Positions 1-11,881 of a stretch of 64,000 nt of DNA are shown here, piece by piece. The DNA comes from Scilla litardierei (taxonomy: Eukaryota; Streptophyta; Magnoliopsida; Asparagales; Asparagaceae): assembly GCA_030789695.1 (NCBI GenBank), contig CM061134.1, positions 64,097,370-64,161,369 of the forward strand, read 5' to 3'. Numbering within the stretch: position 1 is the first letter of the stretch; each line of letters starts with the position of its first letter. Below the pieces are notes generated by a model. That model did no database searches. It was not told the DNA's origin and saw only the letters and a program-made list of their open reading frames with translations. Both the position numbers and the translations under genes were made by a program.

Positions 1-1793
1 GCTAGGGGAGCATGTCAAGGTGTACATCGATCACAAGAGTTTGAAGTATGTGTTCACCCAGAAGGAGCTCAATATGAGACGACGTCGGTGGCTTCAGCTG
101 ATGGAAGAATATGATATCGAGCTCCAGTATCACCCTAGAAAGGTGAACGTGGTCCCTGATGCACTGAGTAGATATCCTGCTGTGATGATGTTGACCTCTC
201 AACCTCAGCTCCAATGGGCACTGCGACAAATGGAGATAGAGGTTGTTCTGTCGGGTGTTAAAGTAACCATGTTGGGTTTGCAGGTCCAATCCGATCTGGT
301 GGACTGAATCAAAGCCGTGCAGTTAGGGGATGAAAAGTTAAGGAGAATTCGAGAACAGGTAGAGGCCGGACTTCAGACTAATTTCCACATTCACGAAGAT
401 GGCTCTCTTTGATTTGGAACTCGGCTATGTGTGCCGGCTGGTGCTATTCGAGAGGAATTACTTAAAGAGGCACATAGTTTCCCTTATTCAATTCATCCAG
501 GAGGGACAAAGATGTACCGTGACCTGTGACAACATTACATGTGGCATGGGATGAAGCGCAGTATAGCCAGAAGTGTGGCCTCGTACTTGGTCTGTCAGCA
601 GGTGAAGGCCGAACACCAAAGAGTTGCAGGTCTGTTGTAGCCTCTCCCTATACCTGAATGGAAGTGGTAGCACGTGACGATGGATTTTGTGACTGGGCTA
701 TCCTGCACATCCAAGGGAAATGACGTAATTTGGGTAGTCGTTGATCGCTTGACCAAATCTGCACATTTCATTCCCTTCCGGGTTGAACAGTCCACCGAGC
801 ATTTGGCTTAAAGATACATGGAGGTAAAACTCCTTCGTCACCCTTACATCTTTTATACTTGGTAGTGTGAGGTGTTCGACATAATCTTCTTTGTAGGAGA
901 TAGTGAGGCTTCACGGAGTTCCTGTTTGTATAATCTCTGATCGGGACACCAGATTCACCTCACATTTTTGGAGAAGTTTACAGTCTAGTTTGGGGACTCA
1001 CCTTAAGTTTAGTACTGCATATCATCCCCAGACAAATGGACAGTCCGAGTGAGTTATTCAGATCCTCAAAGACATGTTGAGGGCTTGTATGTTGGACTTT
1101 AAAGGGTCTTAGGAAGATCATTTGCACTTGGTGGAGTTTGCTTACAATAATAGTTATCAAGCAAGCATTCGAATGGCACCATTTGCTGCTCTGTATGGAA
1201 GGGAGTGTTGAACGCCTCTAAGCTGGGACGATGGTAGGGACCGTGAACTCTTAGGACCTGACTTGTTGGTGGAAGCGATCGATGTGGTTCGGACAGTCAA
1301 GGAGAATCTTCGTATCGCTCAGGATTGCCATAAACATTAGGCAGATACAAAGAGGCGTCCATTGGAATTTCAACCATGCGATTATGAGTTCTTGAAGATC
1401 TCTCCGACACGTGGCACGATTCGGTTTGGTAGACGAGGGAAGTTGAGCCCGAGGTTCATTGGTCCATTCGAGATCTTGGCTCGTGTTGGCAAGGTTGCCT
1501 ATCGCCTTGCCTTGCCACCCTCACTTAAAGGCATCTATGATGTGTTCCACGTATCTCAGCTTCGAAAATATGTGGGAGACCCTAGTCACTTTGTGGACTT
1601 TTCAGAGATTGAAGTACGTCCCGACCTGACTTATGAACAGCAACCAGTTGCCATCCTGGATCGGAGACAAAAGGTACTGAAGAAGAAGGCCATTAATTTA
1701 GTAAGGGTCATGTGGCAGCAAGAATCTCCTGGTGAATCCACCTGGGAGCGCGAGGACGAGATGAGAGACAAATACCCTCACCTGTTTATGTAA
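1..1793 (+). pseudogene. pol: A1 pol 3' end: RNase H, integrase, chromodomain (broken)
   Basis: Residual RNase H is visible at 20-307 ([20 protein letters not shown], then [19 protein letters not shown]). The integrase zinc-binding region follows at about 400-600 (H at HSFPYSIHPGG, MWHGMKR, LVCQQVKAEHQR). The catalytic core starts near 670 (TMDFVTGL) and continues after a 73-bp intron (824-896) with the [10 protein letters not shown] equivalent and the SDRDTRFTS region. The open C-terminal part at 1362-1793 has the FIGPFEIL region and a chromodomain ending [17 protein letters not shown]. Many in-frame stops, for example at 305-307, in the zinc region and after the third catalytic residue, show that it is dead. 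A2 carries the same pol with fewer stops, which allows the alignment by eye. The stop at 1791-1793 is the natural pol end. Confidence 0.85.
824..896 (+). other. Candidate spliceosomal intron in A1 integrase
   Basis: The coding sequence reads ...CGATACATGGAG, then GTAAAACTCC...CTTTGTAG, then GAGATAGTGAGG. Removing the 73 bases joins RYME to EIVRLHG, the usual chromovirus integrase sequence. Kept in, the piece adds a stop and shifts the frame. A2 has a 72-bp insert with GT and AG ends at the same codon boundary (34061-34132). Confidence 0.75.
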
Positions 1794-1959
1794 GTATCTT
1801 ATTCATGTATCAATATCTCTTTTGATAATCTTAAGTGCAAAATTTTTGTGAGGACTGTGGTGTAGGGTACTATATAGAGAAGCTCCTGAAATTTAGAAGT
1901 AGTTCTCTCCTTAGATTAGAGCCCTTAGACTTCGAAAGTTCCAGGACAAACTTTATTTT
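1794..1959 (+). other. A1 3' untranslated region
   Basis: Short non-coding stretch between the pol stop and the purine-rich tract. No further coding potential is seen. Confidence 0.6.
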
Positions 1960-1972
1960 AAAGAGGGTAGGG
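1960..1972 (+). promoter_or_regulatory. Polypurine tract of A1
   Basis: AAAGAGGGTAGGG lies directly against the first TG of the LTR. This is the expected plus-strand primer position. Confidence 0.65.
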
Positions 1973-4687
1973 TGTCATGGCATGTTTAGCCCTATATAGC
2001 GACAGACACAATTGTAACGGTCACTTTTCAACCGCACATATCTTAGCGCGTAGCCATGTTTCGTGTGTATTTTGTGTATTTGATTTTTATTCCTGCTTTC
2101 TGTAGTTTAGACGGGCGCCCAAACCCTGTATTCACGATCCTCTCAGAGACGCGATCGCCCCGGTATCTCCTTTTATTTTTTGGACGTCGGGGCACAAATT
2201 TGTACTAATATATTATTATAATCATCATAAGTATATATTATAATATTTACAGGTTATTCAAACTCAGTGGATTCCATCTAAAACGTGACTTTCTTTAAAA
2301 AAGAGAATTCAAAATGTTTGAAAGTTTCAAACGTAAACAGATCAAATCCCTTTTAAAACTAATCCTATTAAATCAAATCATGTGAAGATCAACTCTGTTA
2401 AATAAATCTCAACCTATTCTTTTATATCCCAATTGCCCCATCTTTTTCCCCACTTCCCACGTCACCCGTACCCTCTCTCCCCACTTTCCCCTCTCTCTCC
2501 ACCCACGTGATAACCGCCACATATTCTATTAAAAAGAAACCCTAAGGCTACACTAGCTTCACGTACTGCCATTTCAACCCCACACACAGCATCTAACCCT
2601 AGAGGACTCAAAGTTAGTAGCCGCCCCTACTCTTTCTCCTCTCCCCACGTAACCAGCAGCCGCAGCATCATCTCACGTAATGCAACCTTGTTCTACTTCT
2701 TCTTCACGAGCTCTCTCCCCATGCCAACGCACCCGCGAGCTCTCCTCCCTTGCGCGGCCATCACCAGCTGCACCTTCACCCCCTCGCCATCACACAAGCA
2801 CCTGCCGACAGCCCCACACATGAGCCCGTGGCCTCCCCTCGCCCAGAAACGCCGCCCAGGTCTCCTCCCTCGCCCAGCGGCATGCGACCCAACTCCCCTC
2901 TCCTTGAGCGCATCATACTAGCAGCGGCCTCTTCTTCCTCCCACGCATCGCAGCAGCTCACGTCGGCGCCGCCTTGTTCCCCATCTCCATAGCCCGGTGA
3001 CAAACCCAGGTCGCCTGAACCCGCGGCCTCTTCTCTCCGAGATCCAAACGCTCAACAACCCGCCGTTCGGTCTCCACGCAAACAACCTACATAGATCCGA
3101 CGCTGTCAGGCCGCGCACACGTCGCCCAGCCTCGGATCTGATGCCGTCAGCCCCGAGAACTCGCTGTAACCCTCGCAACCACCTGCAGAGCCTTCAGACG
3201 CTACTGTCCACCGTTTCCCTCATTGCCGCGACGAGTTTCAGACCATAGACGTTGCACGTATCACTGTCGCTGCCCCCACTCGCTGCGTAATGGTTAGTAC
3301 CCCTACCTATAACCTATAACCCACACAGTAGTATAGAATACCTAATAAAACGAATCGATTAGACGTCGTAGGAACTTGTCATAATGTTGTTACGATCAAA
3401 AACAGTCTAATCTAAATATGTGTTTTATCAAACCAGCAAACCGTTATCACCGTAGCGTAGTGCCCGTCGAGACGAACCCACGACAATTGATATCCCCGGA
3501 AACAGGCAAGTGATACTTGCCAGTAATTGTTTAGGCCATGTTTTGGGCCAATTTGTGTAGTAGCGTAAAAGAGACTAGGCGATGAAATGATAGTCGCCTA
3601 GATGCCTTATTTTGATCTAGCTTGACAACGAAGCTAGATCCGACACCATTATTATGTTATCATTTCATGCTGCCTGTCATGTTTACATTCAATTAAGGAT
3701 ATGCACTTTTTAACTGCTCATTGCCATGTCATGTCATGCATCAAATTGTTCCATCGTGATTGCGTAGCACACGCTACAATAATTGTAACTATTGAGGCTA
3801 GGCACCTGCTTTGCGGGCACAACCCTATGCCAACCCAAAAACACTTCCTGGCTCGTGACCCAGAAGTGAGCACAGCGTAGTTAGGAAACCAACGCTCTAT
3901 ACACGTGGAGGGGTAGGGTTAAGCGATCACTTGAGCATAGAAGTGTGCCCGTACAGCCACTTCAGCCAAAAGGCGTAAACCATGTGCACAATATGAAAAG
4001 TTAGTGATTCGTGAAATCGTGAAATAGTGTTTTCGTAGTTTCTGCTACGACGTGCATGCTTGTTTCATCATGTCATTTTAAATTGTTGCATTCTTTAAAC
4101 ACCATACTATTTCATCATGTTAGAACTACTAGTCGCTTTACTTTTATTTGTACCTTACACAAAAGTCCGACGTTCTTCTTTGGGAGACTTTTGCTGCCAT
4201 GTGCCATCTCCACTTTGGGTGTCACATATCAGGTTTAGAGGCAGAGTCGGTTACAGGGGACAAGCAGGACGCGGACGTAGAGTTCGAGGTTCCTGCAGAG
4301 GCTGAGTTTGAGGACACTGGTGACCAGTCCTAGTCTCACTTGGAGACTTCTTTTAGTTGTAGATGTTTCAGTAGTTACTGTTAGGTTTCGGTGCGTAGCA
4401 CCTATCTCTCTCTATTTATGTTTCAGCCATGTCTTAGGCCTTTTGTTCAGACTATGTACTCTTGTACTCTTGTGACTATTCTCTGTGATGTTGGAATACT
4501 TGTTGGATGTTTTTGGTGGATATTTCTATGTCTGTTTCTTATTTATTGTTGTTGTTGTTTCGTCACAATGCACGAATCTGCCTTTGGTATCATTCACAGA
4601 CGCTTATCGGACTGCAGCTTCACAGCTCCAAGTCCGAGCGGACCTCCTCACGTCTCGCCTTTCGTACTTGGGAAGCGGGGCGTGACA
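1973..4687 (+). repeat. Chromovirus LTR shared by A1 (3') and A2 (5')
   Basis: It begins TGTCATGG after the purine tract and ends GTGACA before the gag leader, giving the inverted termini TGTCA...TGACA and a length of about 2.7 kb. A pol 3' end lies on its left and a gag 5' leader on its right, so it serves as the 3' LTR of A1 and the 5' LTR of A2. The centre (about 2640-3250) is C/T- and GC-rich with short chance ORFs that I do not consider genes. The right boundary is inferred from the terminal symmetry only, because the second LTR of A2 is outside the window and the canonical TGGTATCAGAGC primer site is not obvious after it. Confidence 0.65.
3575..3640. other. Two adjacent stem-loops in the A1/A2 LTR
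   Basis: CTAGGCGA (3575-3582) pairs with TCGCCTAG (3594-3601). Thirteen bases on, GATCTAGCTT (3614-3623) pairs perfectly with AAGCTAGATC (3631-3640) across a 7-nt loop. Function unknown. Confidence 0.6.
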
Positions 4688-4826
4688 GGTTTTAGTGGTG
4701 GCCCCACGCAGGTCGTCTTTGCACAAGCGAAATATCGGAACAACAATAATGATAACAACATCCATTTAAATATTCGGAGCATTCAAGTCATGAATTGAGT
4801 CTAATCTGAACGTTTCTTTGTCTTAG
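4688..4826 (+). other. A2 leader before gag
   Basis: This 139-bp non-coding stretch lies between the LTR end and the gag ATG. A clear tRNA-Met primer site is not visible. It ends TTTCTTTGTCTTAG directly before the ATG, which resembles a 3' splice site, so a leader intron is possible but no donor is proven. Confidence 0.4.
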
Positions 4827-5919
4827 ATGGCGAGAAGACGCATCGCCCGAGCTGGTAGTGGATCTGGAGCTGGTTGTGGAGCAGGAAACGGTGAGGATGC
4901 TGCTAGAGAACCTACCACGGCTGAGATGATGAGGATGATGCATCAGATGATGCAGATTCAGCAGGGCATGCTTCAGAATGCCCCTCGCTTCGAGCCGGGA
5001 GCGAAGCAATTTCAGGAGCTGGGCCCGACGTACTTCACTGGGTCAGAAGGACCCTTGGCTGCGGATGAATGGATGAAGAACACTGAGGACAATCTGCTTC
5101 TCTCGAAGGTTAACCCGGCTGGATGGGTTAACTTGGTGAAGAAGCAACTGAAGGATAATGCTCGTAGCTGGTGGGAATCTGAAGAGCAGATGTTGGTGAG
5201 GCCTATCCCCTGGGCCACTTTCAAAGTGAGATTTGATGAGGAGTATTTCCCTCGAGCTGCGAGGACGGAGCTGATGCAGTAGTTTATCAATCTGAAGCAA
5301 GAGAATCTGACGGTGGATCAGTACCACCAAGAGATCACCAGACTGAGCCGCTTTGCGCGAAATTTAGTTCAGACCGCTGAAGATCGAGCTCAGAGATTCT
5401 TGCAGGGTTTATCTTTGGAGATGCAAAGTCTGATGTCCTCTTTGGACTTAGACTCTTATCAGAAATTGCTGATAGCTGCCAAGAGGCAGGAGCTGATTGC
5501 CAATCAGAGGAGAGGACAGTATTCAGGTGCTGGAAAGAGGTCTATGGAGCAGGCCAGAGCTGTGGTTTGGCCAGTGATGAGACCTAATCAGTCCGTGCAG
5601 TTTAAGAGGCCAGGTGGGCCTAGTCAGAAGATGTGCCATTTTTGTGGCGAGGCTGGTCATGTGAAGGAGCAGTGCAGGAGGTTCTTGGGCCAGTGCTTAG
5701 TTTGTGGTGACGCTACGCATGCATTGAAGGACTATCCAAGAGCTAAGCAGTCGTGGAAGGCACCAGTCGGAGTTCAGCAGCAGAGAGCTCCAGTAGCTGT
5801 CGGACGTGGAGCGCCTCTAATTCCCCAGAAGCAGGCTTTTCAGCAGGCCGTTAAACCTAGGAGGCAAGCTTTCACGATGACTGCAGTAGAGGCGGAGGCT
5901 GAGGGTGGAGTTATTGCAG
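4827..5919 (+). pseudogene. gag: A2 gag (one premature stop)
   Basis: Gag forms the capsid and nucleocapsid of the retroelement particle. The start is the ATG of MARRRIARAGSGSG. The capsid domain includes the region around AADEWMKNTEDNLL and the WWESEEQML, PWATFKVRFDEEYFP and LTVDQYHQEITRLSRFA segments typical of plant gypsy Gag. A zinc knuckle, CHFCGEAGHVKEQC, starts at about residue 270, followed by a second degenerate Cys/His cluster. A TAG at 5280-5282 interrupts an otherwise open frame. The frame ends at GGVIAG where an intron donor (GCAG then GTAACC) occurs, and protease resumes at 11939. The total before the donor is about 364 codons, ordinary for this clade. Confidence 0.85.
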
Positions 5920-5966
5920 GTAACCCTCAAACTAGTCTTTACTTTTCATTAGTTGATCTTGCTTGT

Positions 5967-7583
5967 TGGTTGAATGGGAAAACGCACAAGTGCACGCCTT
6001 CCACTCCCAAGCATAGGAGTGTCTATGCAATAAATTTATAACCGGTGAGTACCGGGTCGGATCACAGGGACAAGTCGTTCTATATTCACAAATTTGATCG
6101 ATAAAGAAAAATAAAGTGTGTTACAACCACCTCAACTATCGGTGGAAAAGTGTGGGAGAAAGTGTGGTAAATCAACAAATCCTATCCTAAGAGGGTAGTG
6201 TTAGAGAACCAAATGAGGAATTAGGAAAGCTAGGAAAGGAGCATGGGTTGTGGGTTCACCAAGATTGGCGTCAATCAAGCCCAAATACCTCAAATAACTC
6301 AATTAGGCCACCAGCTAAGGCAACATCAATCGGTAAATTTAACATTCAAGAACACAATAATTTGCAATATAGATGGATGTATCATTGAAGCACTAATCAA
6401 ATATGGGCATGGTATCTTCTCAAATTGTGTCCTCTCGGGTCTTAACCAATCAAATTGTGCCCTAATAATCATCCAACATTAACATGAAATTGTGCAAGAG
6501 GCAATTAGAACTATAATTAACAACCAATCACAATGAATCACAACCCAAGCAATTTAACACTACTCAATTATCATGAAAAAGATGAAATCTTTATACAAAA
6601 TTATCATCCAAAGATCATTACAAAAGAGAGATGTCAAACTACAAAAGGTAAAAGAGAGATATCACCAAAAGTCTCTCTAAGATGAAGCCCTCCTCCACCT
6701 TGAGCACCTCCTCCAAGCTTCTAACCTCCTCTTATGGACTCCTTCCTTCCAAGCCCTAAAAAAACTCAAAAACCCCAAGCTACAGCCGAGAGAAACCGAG
6801 AGAAACCAAGAAACCCCGAACTGGGCACAAAATCACGCATCAGCCCCTCATTATTTACATTGCGGGTCGGGTCTTGGGGGGGTGGGCGCCCGCTGCCTGC
6901 CCCCGCTTCCAATGCGCGCATGTCTGACCTATTTCGGCAGAGCGGGCCAGCCGCTGGGCCGGCCCGCATCCGTCTTTTTTATTTTAAAATTTAAATTTTT
7001 TTAAAGTGAGCAGCGGCCCACGTGGCGCCAAGAGCGGGCCGCTGTCTTTTAGGTTTTTTTTATTTTTTATATAAAAAACGAAGCGGCCCGCATTCGGAAA
7101 TGTGCAGCTCCTGGCGCCACGTGGCGCCCTAATGAGTTTCTCCTTTTTTGATTTAAACCCCCATTTTCTCCTCCAAAAATCCACCAAAAATACCCAGAAA
7201 AATCCCAGAAAATTCTGAAAAATCTCCAAGACTCCCAGGAATACCTGAAAAATATGAGGAGGAAAAAATTAGTCCATTTGATGAGAAAATTAATATAATG
7301 ACTATTATAAATTAATATAGACCTCCAATAATTCATATTAAATATTCCAAAGCTGAAATAATTCTCAAAAATGGCGATATGATCACAATAATAGCAGGAG
7401 CAAATGAAAAATATCAGGAAGCCGATAAAGACGATAAAACCCATATTTTGTGCCAAGAATGAGAGTAAGCCCTAAAATGAAATGAAATGAAAATATACCC
7501 AAAAAGAGCAAGTTTAAGCCTAATCTTTAGCACAAAATGGGGGTAGTTAGGGGGTATAAATATACACTTTTCACTCCGAATCA
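5967..7583 (-). repeat. F LTR (3' LTR on the minus strand)
   Basis: 1617 bp, starting TGGTTGAA and ending CCGAATCA on the plus strand. It matches 10262-11881 closely, with small indels. It holds a perfect 16-bp palindrome with a CACGTG core at 7113-7128. The short ORFs inside it recur in the other LTR and look like chance. Confidence 0.92.
7113..7128. promoter_or_regulatory. G-box palindrome in F LTR
   Basis: GGCGCCACGTGGCGCC is a perfect palindrome around CACGTG, the plant G-box core bound by bZIP and bHLH factors. In the other F LTR the same site is enlarged to two arms separated by TTG (11399-11427). A regulatory role is inferred. Confidence 0.5.
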
Positions 7584-9299
7584 CACACCCCAACTAGCTT
7601 ATTGCTAGTCCCTTGCAAAATATGCGATAAATTCGGATTAAAGTGAAAAACATGCACCAAACTCAAGATATCCTCATGGCATACTCCAAATGGTATTTCC
7701 AAGTGAATCCAAAGACAATATACCAAATGTATGAAAGTAAACAAAAAATGAAATTTCCCTCAATCCAATTCAAAGAAAAGTAAGGTAATAAGCCCGTATC
7801 ACATTCATTAGGATATATCACAAATGGCAAAATTTTCAATTTTCATGGAAATGGCCAAAACAAAAGAAATTCCTCTAAGTGGTGGGAGATGAGATTGCAT
7901 CACTCGTGTTGCTTATTCTTTCATTTATTCTCATTTTTCTTTTCTTTTCTTTTTTTGTTTTCTTTCTTTTTTTTCTTTTTTCTCTTTTTTTTGTTATGTT
8001 TTGCATTCAAGCGATAATGCTATGAAATGCAAACACGCCTCCTTTGCATACACGCGATAACGCTATATAGGCAAAGGGATGGAATGATCCCCTAAATCTC
8101 ATTTTTGGCGTCCTCCCCAATGTTTCGTGGGGCACCGGCTATTCAATTTGATTAGAAAGAAACATTCACTTATATTACTCCCTTTCTCATTCCAAATATG
8201 AATTAGCAACTCATCCACCCACCTCTAAGAAGAAAACAAAACATACCCAAATAGCCACACCCAATCCAATTAAAAACTAAGCCATTCATCTCAAATCATG
8301 TAATCACTTACACCAAACTATTCCCAAATTATTTCAAAGAGATATCACGACGTATAAGATAGTTTCATACATGGCATATTAGCATTCGACTCCAAAATGG
8401 AAAAGAAATGAAAACGTGCCAATCAAACATCGAGAAGTTGATACCAAAATGATAATCCGAAAATTGCATAGCATTAAAGCATGTAGGGACTAAGCACAAA
8501 GCAAGCGGTGTATGGACAAGGAGGCCAAGTAAAATATGCAATAAAGATCATTGGATGAGAGCAAGATGGAGGTATCTCAAAAAAATTTTAAGTTACCAAC
8601 ATAATCCTAACAACCTAAAGATTCTATCACTCTCCTCCAACTTAAAATAAACATTGTCCTCAATGTTGGGAGAGTATTAGATCTCGATAAAATATCCTTA
8701 AAAAAAGAAAAGCACACGAAAACACTAAAATAAAACATTTATTTATTTACACTATTGGAAAGAACACACCGTGGCAAATGGCGGATCCAAAATTTCCATT
8801 GGCGATGGCAATTGTTCCAACGCTCCTTTCATTTCTTCCGCCAATGCTCCTCGGCCAAATGTGGCAATGGCTGCCACATACACAACCCCAAGCATCTTCT
8901 CAAAGTGTGTACCTATATAAGGAAGGAGACGGGTTGTGTAAGAGAGAGATGTGGACACATTCCCAAAAAAGACATCCACACATAATCATCAATATAGAAT
9001 ACAGAATGAAAAGTATGATGAATGTGTGAGAAAACTCCCTGGATGGTTGAATATGATGTGGTTTGAAGCTCATCCCCGTGGCATTCAATATCAATCGGGG
9101 GAGGAAGTGCGATCTCCGTAGAAACTACCGAAGGAGGGGAAAGCTCGGGATCCATGATAGCATGTGGTATAAACTCATCCTCGCTTGCCTCTTCTTCGGG
9201 CTCATTAATACAAGAAAAATCCTCTCACCCACTTCGCTCCCAAGTGTGCGTCGATCGGCTCCTCTATCTCCACCATGTCAACAACCAATTCCTCAACAA
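7584..9299 (-). other. F 3' non-coding interior
   Basis: No convincing gene. On the minus strand it ends in the purine-rich AGTTGGGGTGTG against the LTR, the likely polypurine tract. A long pyrimidine run at about 7918-7995 is a purine run on the element's sense strand. Around 8000-8070 short repeats of GCGATAAYGCTAT occur between TTTGCAT copies. The short ORFs at 8750-9030 lack family features. Confidence 0.6.
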
Positions 9300-10099
9300 C
9301 TAATTGACACTGCCAGCAGAAATAGTAGGTGACGACAAGACAATTTCCTCCACCGGCTCAACCAACTCCTCCATGCCAACACTTGGTTCATCAAATACTA
9401 CTTGGCATGGGGCACTCAATTCTTCAACTACCGGTGGGGTGAGATCCATAAAAACTTCTTCATTCGGGGCTTGGTGGAACAAAACTTCATGGCTTGGCTC
9501 ATTTGCAGTCACAACCAATGTGTGATCTTTCTCCTTATAGGACTCCAAATAACACCAAGCCGCATTCTCATCCATGTCCAAAAAGTGGCCGTTGTCCAAC
9601 GAATCCACAAAATCCTGCATCTCCGGAAGCAGACCCTCCAAGAAGAATCCAAGAAGACGCACCCTATCAAATCCATGTTGTGGACAACTGTACACTAACT
9701 CTGAGAAACGCATCCAAGCCTGAAAAAAGTCTCACCGCTGTGCTCAGCAAAGTTCGCCATTCTTCCTTGCCATGTTTTGGTCTTGTAAGATGGAAAAAAC
9801 TTCATACAAAACTTTTGCTTTAGTACAGGCCAAGGTGGAATAAGATGTGGGAAATAAACTTTAAACCATTTTAATGCACTACCATCCAAAGAATAGGGAA
9901 AGAATTTAAGATAAAACTTTTCAGCACATGTGTTCCCATCAAAATGAAGCATGCAAGCACTCTCAAACTTCTTAATATGTAGGTAAGGGCTCTCCGCATC
10001 CTTACCAAGGAATCTCGATAGGGATTTGGTCACCCGCATGTCAAACCCAAGAGAGTTTGAAGTACTTGCCCTGTTGGAAAAGAAAATAAAAGAAAACAA
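9300..10099 (-). pseudogene. gag: F gag (one frameshift)
   Basis: This is the capsid protein of an Athila/Tat-type gypsy element, read on the minus strand. The first part (10099 to about 9705) has the order typical of these Gags: a segment around ESPYLHIKKFESACMLHF, then KFYLKFFPYSLDGSALKWF, then PVLKQKFCMKFFPSYKT. The second part (from 9713) continues as MRFSELVYSCPQHGF, then LGFFLEGLLPEMQDFVDS. The two overlap where a run of T residues after GETFF has lost register, so a single small indel breaks the gene. The C-terminal part is acidic and rich in Val/Glu. No zinc knuckle is seen, nor any protease or pol after it. Confidence 0.85.
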
Positions 10100-10241
10100 T
10101 CAAAAAGACTCAATAAGCGTAAAATAAATAAGGATGAACAATAAGTGAAAGATAAAGAATCGAAAGACTCACACTAGGAGATAGTAGTATCAAACTACAA
10201 CTTTCAAAATCAATCAAAAATGCTAATAATAGAAACTGTTG

Positions 10242-10259
10242 TCCCCGGCAACGGCGCCA
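10242..10259 (-). promoter_or_regulatory. F primer-binding site (tRNA-Asp type)
   Basis: On the minus strand it reads TGGCGCCGTTGCCGGGGA, two bases from the LTR. This is the primer site common in Athila and Tat elements. It fixes the element's direction. Confidence 0.88.
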
Positions 10260-10261
10260 AT

Positions 10262-11881
10262 TGGTTGAACGGGAAAACGTGCAAGTGCACGCCTTCCACT
10301 CCCAAGCGTAGAAGTGTCAATGCAATAAATTTATAACCGGTGAGTACCGGGTCGGATCACAGGGATAAGTCGTTCTATATTCACAAAATTGATCGATAAA
10401 GAAAAATAAAGTGTGTTACAATCACCTCAACTATCGGCGGAAAAGTGTGGGAGAAAGTGTGGTAAATCAACAAATCCTATCCTAAGTGGGTAATGTTAGA
10501 GAACCAAATGAGGAATTAGGAAATCTAGGAAAGGAGCATGGGTTGTGGGTTCACCAAGATTGGCGTCAATCAAGCCCAAATACCTCAAATAACTCAATTA
10601 GGCCACCGGCTAAGGCAACATCAATCGGTAAATTTAACATTCAAGAACACAATAATTTGCAATATGGATGGATGTATCATCGTAGCACTAATCAAATATG
10701 AGCATGGTATCTTCTCAAATTGTGCCCTCCCGGGTCTTAACCAATCAAATTGTGCTCTAATAATCATCCAACATTAGCATGAAATTGTGCAAGAGGCAAT
10801 TAGAACTATAATTAATAACCAATCACAATGAATCACAACCCAAGCAATTTAACACTACTCATTCATCATGAAAAAGATGAAATCTTTATACAAAATTATC
10901 ATCCAAAGTTCATTACAAAAGAGAGATGTCAAACTACAAAAGGGGAAAGAGAGATATCACCAAAAGTCTCTCTAAGATGAAGCCCTCCTCCACCTTGAGC
11001 ACCTCCTCCAAGCTTCTAACCTCCTCACATGGCCTCCTTCCTTTCAAGCCCTAAAAACTCAAAAACCCCAAGCTACAACCGAGAGAAACCAAGAAAAACC
11101 GAAATGGGCACAAAATCACGCATCAGCCCCTCATTATTTACATTGCGGGTCGGGTCTTGGGGCGCAGGCGCCCGCTGCCCGCCCCCGCTTCCAATGCGAG
11201 CGCATCTGAGCTATTTCGGCGGAGCGGGCCGACCGCTAGGCCGGCCCGCATCCGTCTTTTTTTATTTTAAAATTTAATTTTTTTTAAAAGTGCGCAGCGG
11301 CCCAGCGGCCCGCTCCAAGAGCAGGCTGCTGTCTTTTCGGTTTATTTATTTTTTATATAAAAAGCAAAGCGGCCCGCATTCAGAAATGTGCAGCTCCTGG
11401 CGCCACGTGGTTGCGCCACGTGGCGCCCCAATGAGTTTCTCCTTTTTTGATTTAAACCCCCATTTTCTCCTCCAAAAATCCACCAAAAATACCCAGAAAT
11501 CCCAGAAAATTTTGAAACATCTCCAAGACTCCCAGGAGTACCTGAAAAATAGGAGAAGGAAAAAAGTAGTCCTTATGATGAGAAAATTAATATAATGACT
11601 ATTATAAATTAATATTGACCTCCAATAATTCATATTAAATATTCCAAAGCTCAAATAATTCTTAAAAAATGGCGATATGATCACAATAATAGTAGGAGCA
11701 AATTAAAAATATCAGGAAGCCAATAAAGACGATAAAACCCATATTTTGTGCCAAGAATGAGAGTAAGCCCTAAAATGAAATGAAATGAAAATATACCCAA
11801 AAAGAGCAAGTTTAAGCCTAATCTTTAGCACAAAATGGGGGTGGTTAGGGGGTATAAATATATACTTTTCACTCCGAATCA
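10262..11881 (-). repeat. F LTR (5' LTR on the minus strand)
   Basis: 1620 bp, TGGTTGAA...CCGAATCA on the plus strand, the partner of 5967-7583. Differences from its partner include the doubled G-box palindrome at 11399-11427 and scattered substitutions, so F is not very recent. Confidence 0.92.

Larger units (their letters stand above)
1..1972 (+). mobile_element. A1: 3' part of a Tekay/Del-like Ty3/gypsy chromovirus
   Basis: The window opens inside the RNase H domain of a gypsy-type pol and continues through integrase and chromodomain to a purine-rich tract and an LTR. The pol, integrase and C-terminal chromodomain order, together with the residues seen, point to the chromovirus clade, most like Tekay/Del. 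It is older than A2, judged by its many stop codons. Its 5' part lies outside the window. It shares the LTR at 1973-4687 with the next copy, A2. Confidence 0.85.
5967..11881 (-). mobile_element. F: gag-only Ty3/gypsy element (Athila/Tat-type), minus strand
   Basis: The two LTRs (5967-7583 and 10262-11881) have TG...CA ends, and CTTGT target duplications flank them at 5962-5966 and 11882-11886. Orientation is set by the tRNA-Asp-type primer site beside the right LTR, which reads on the minus strand, and by the gag frame on the same strand. No protease, RT or integrase is present in the 2.7-kb interior, so the element is non-autonomous. It sits inside the gag-protease intron of A2. Confidence 0.9.

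Noticed and set aside
2688..3250. Several overlapping open frames of 75-86 codons on both strands
   Set aside because: They lie in a C/T- and GC-rich part of the chromovirus LTR, where stops are rare by composition, and show no protein family features.
6243..6482. A 79-codon frame repeated at 10538-10777
   Set aside because: The two copies are the two LTRs of F; they include stop and reading differences and no family features, so I treat them as chance frames.
8752..9332. Short frames on both strands in the F interior
   Set aside because: No motif, and the surrounding is element 3' non-coding sequence.
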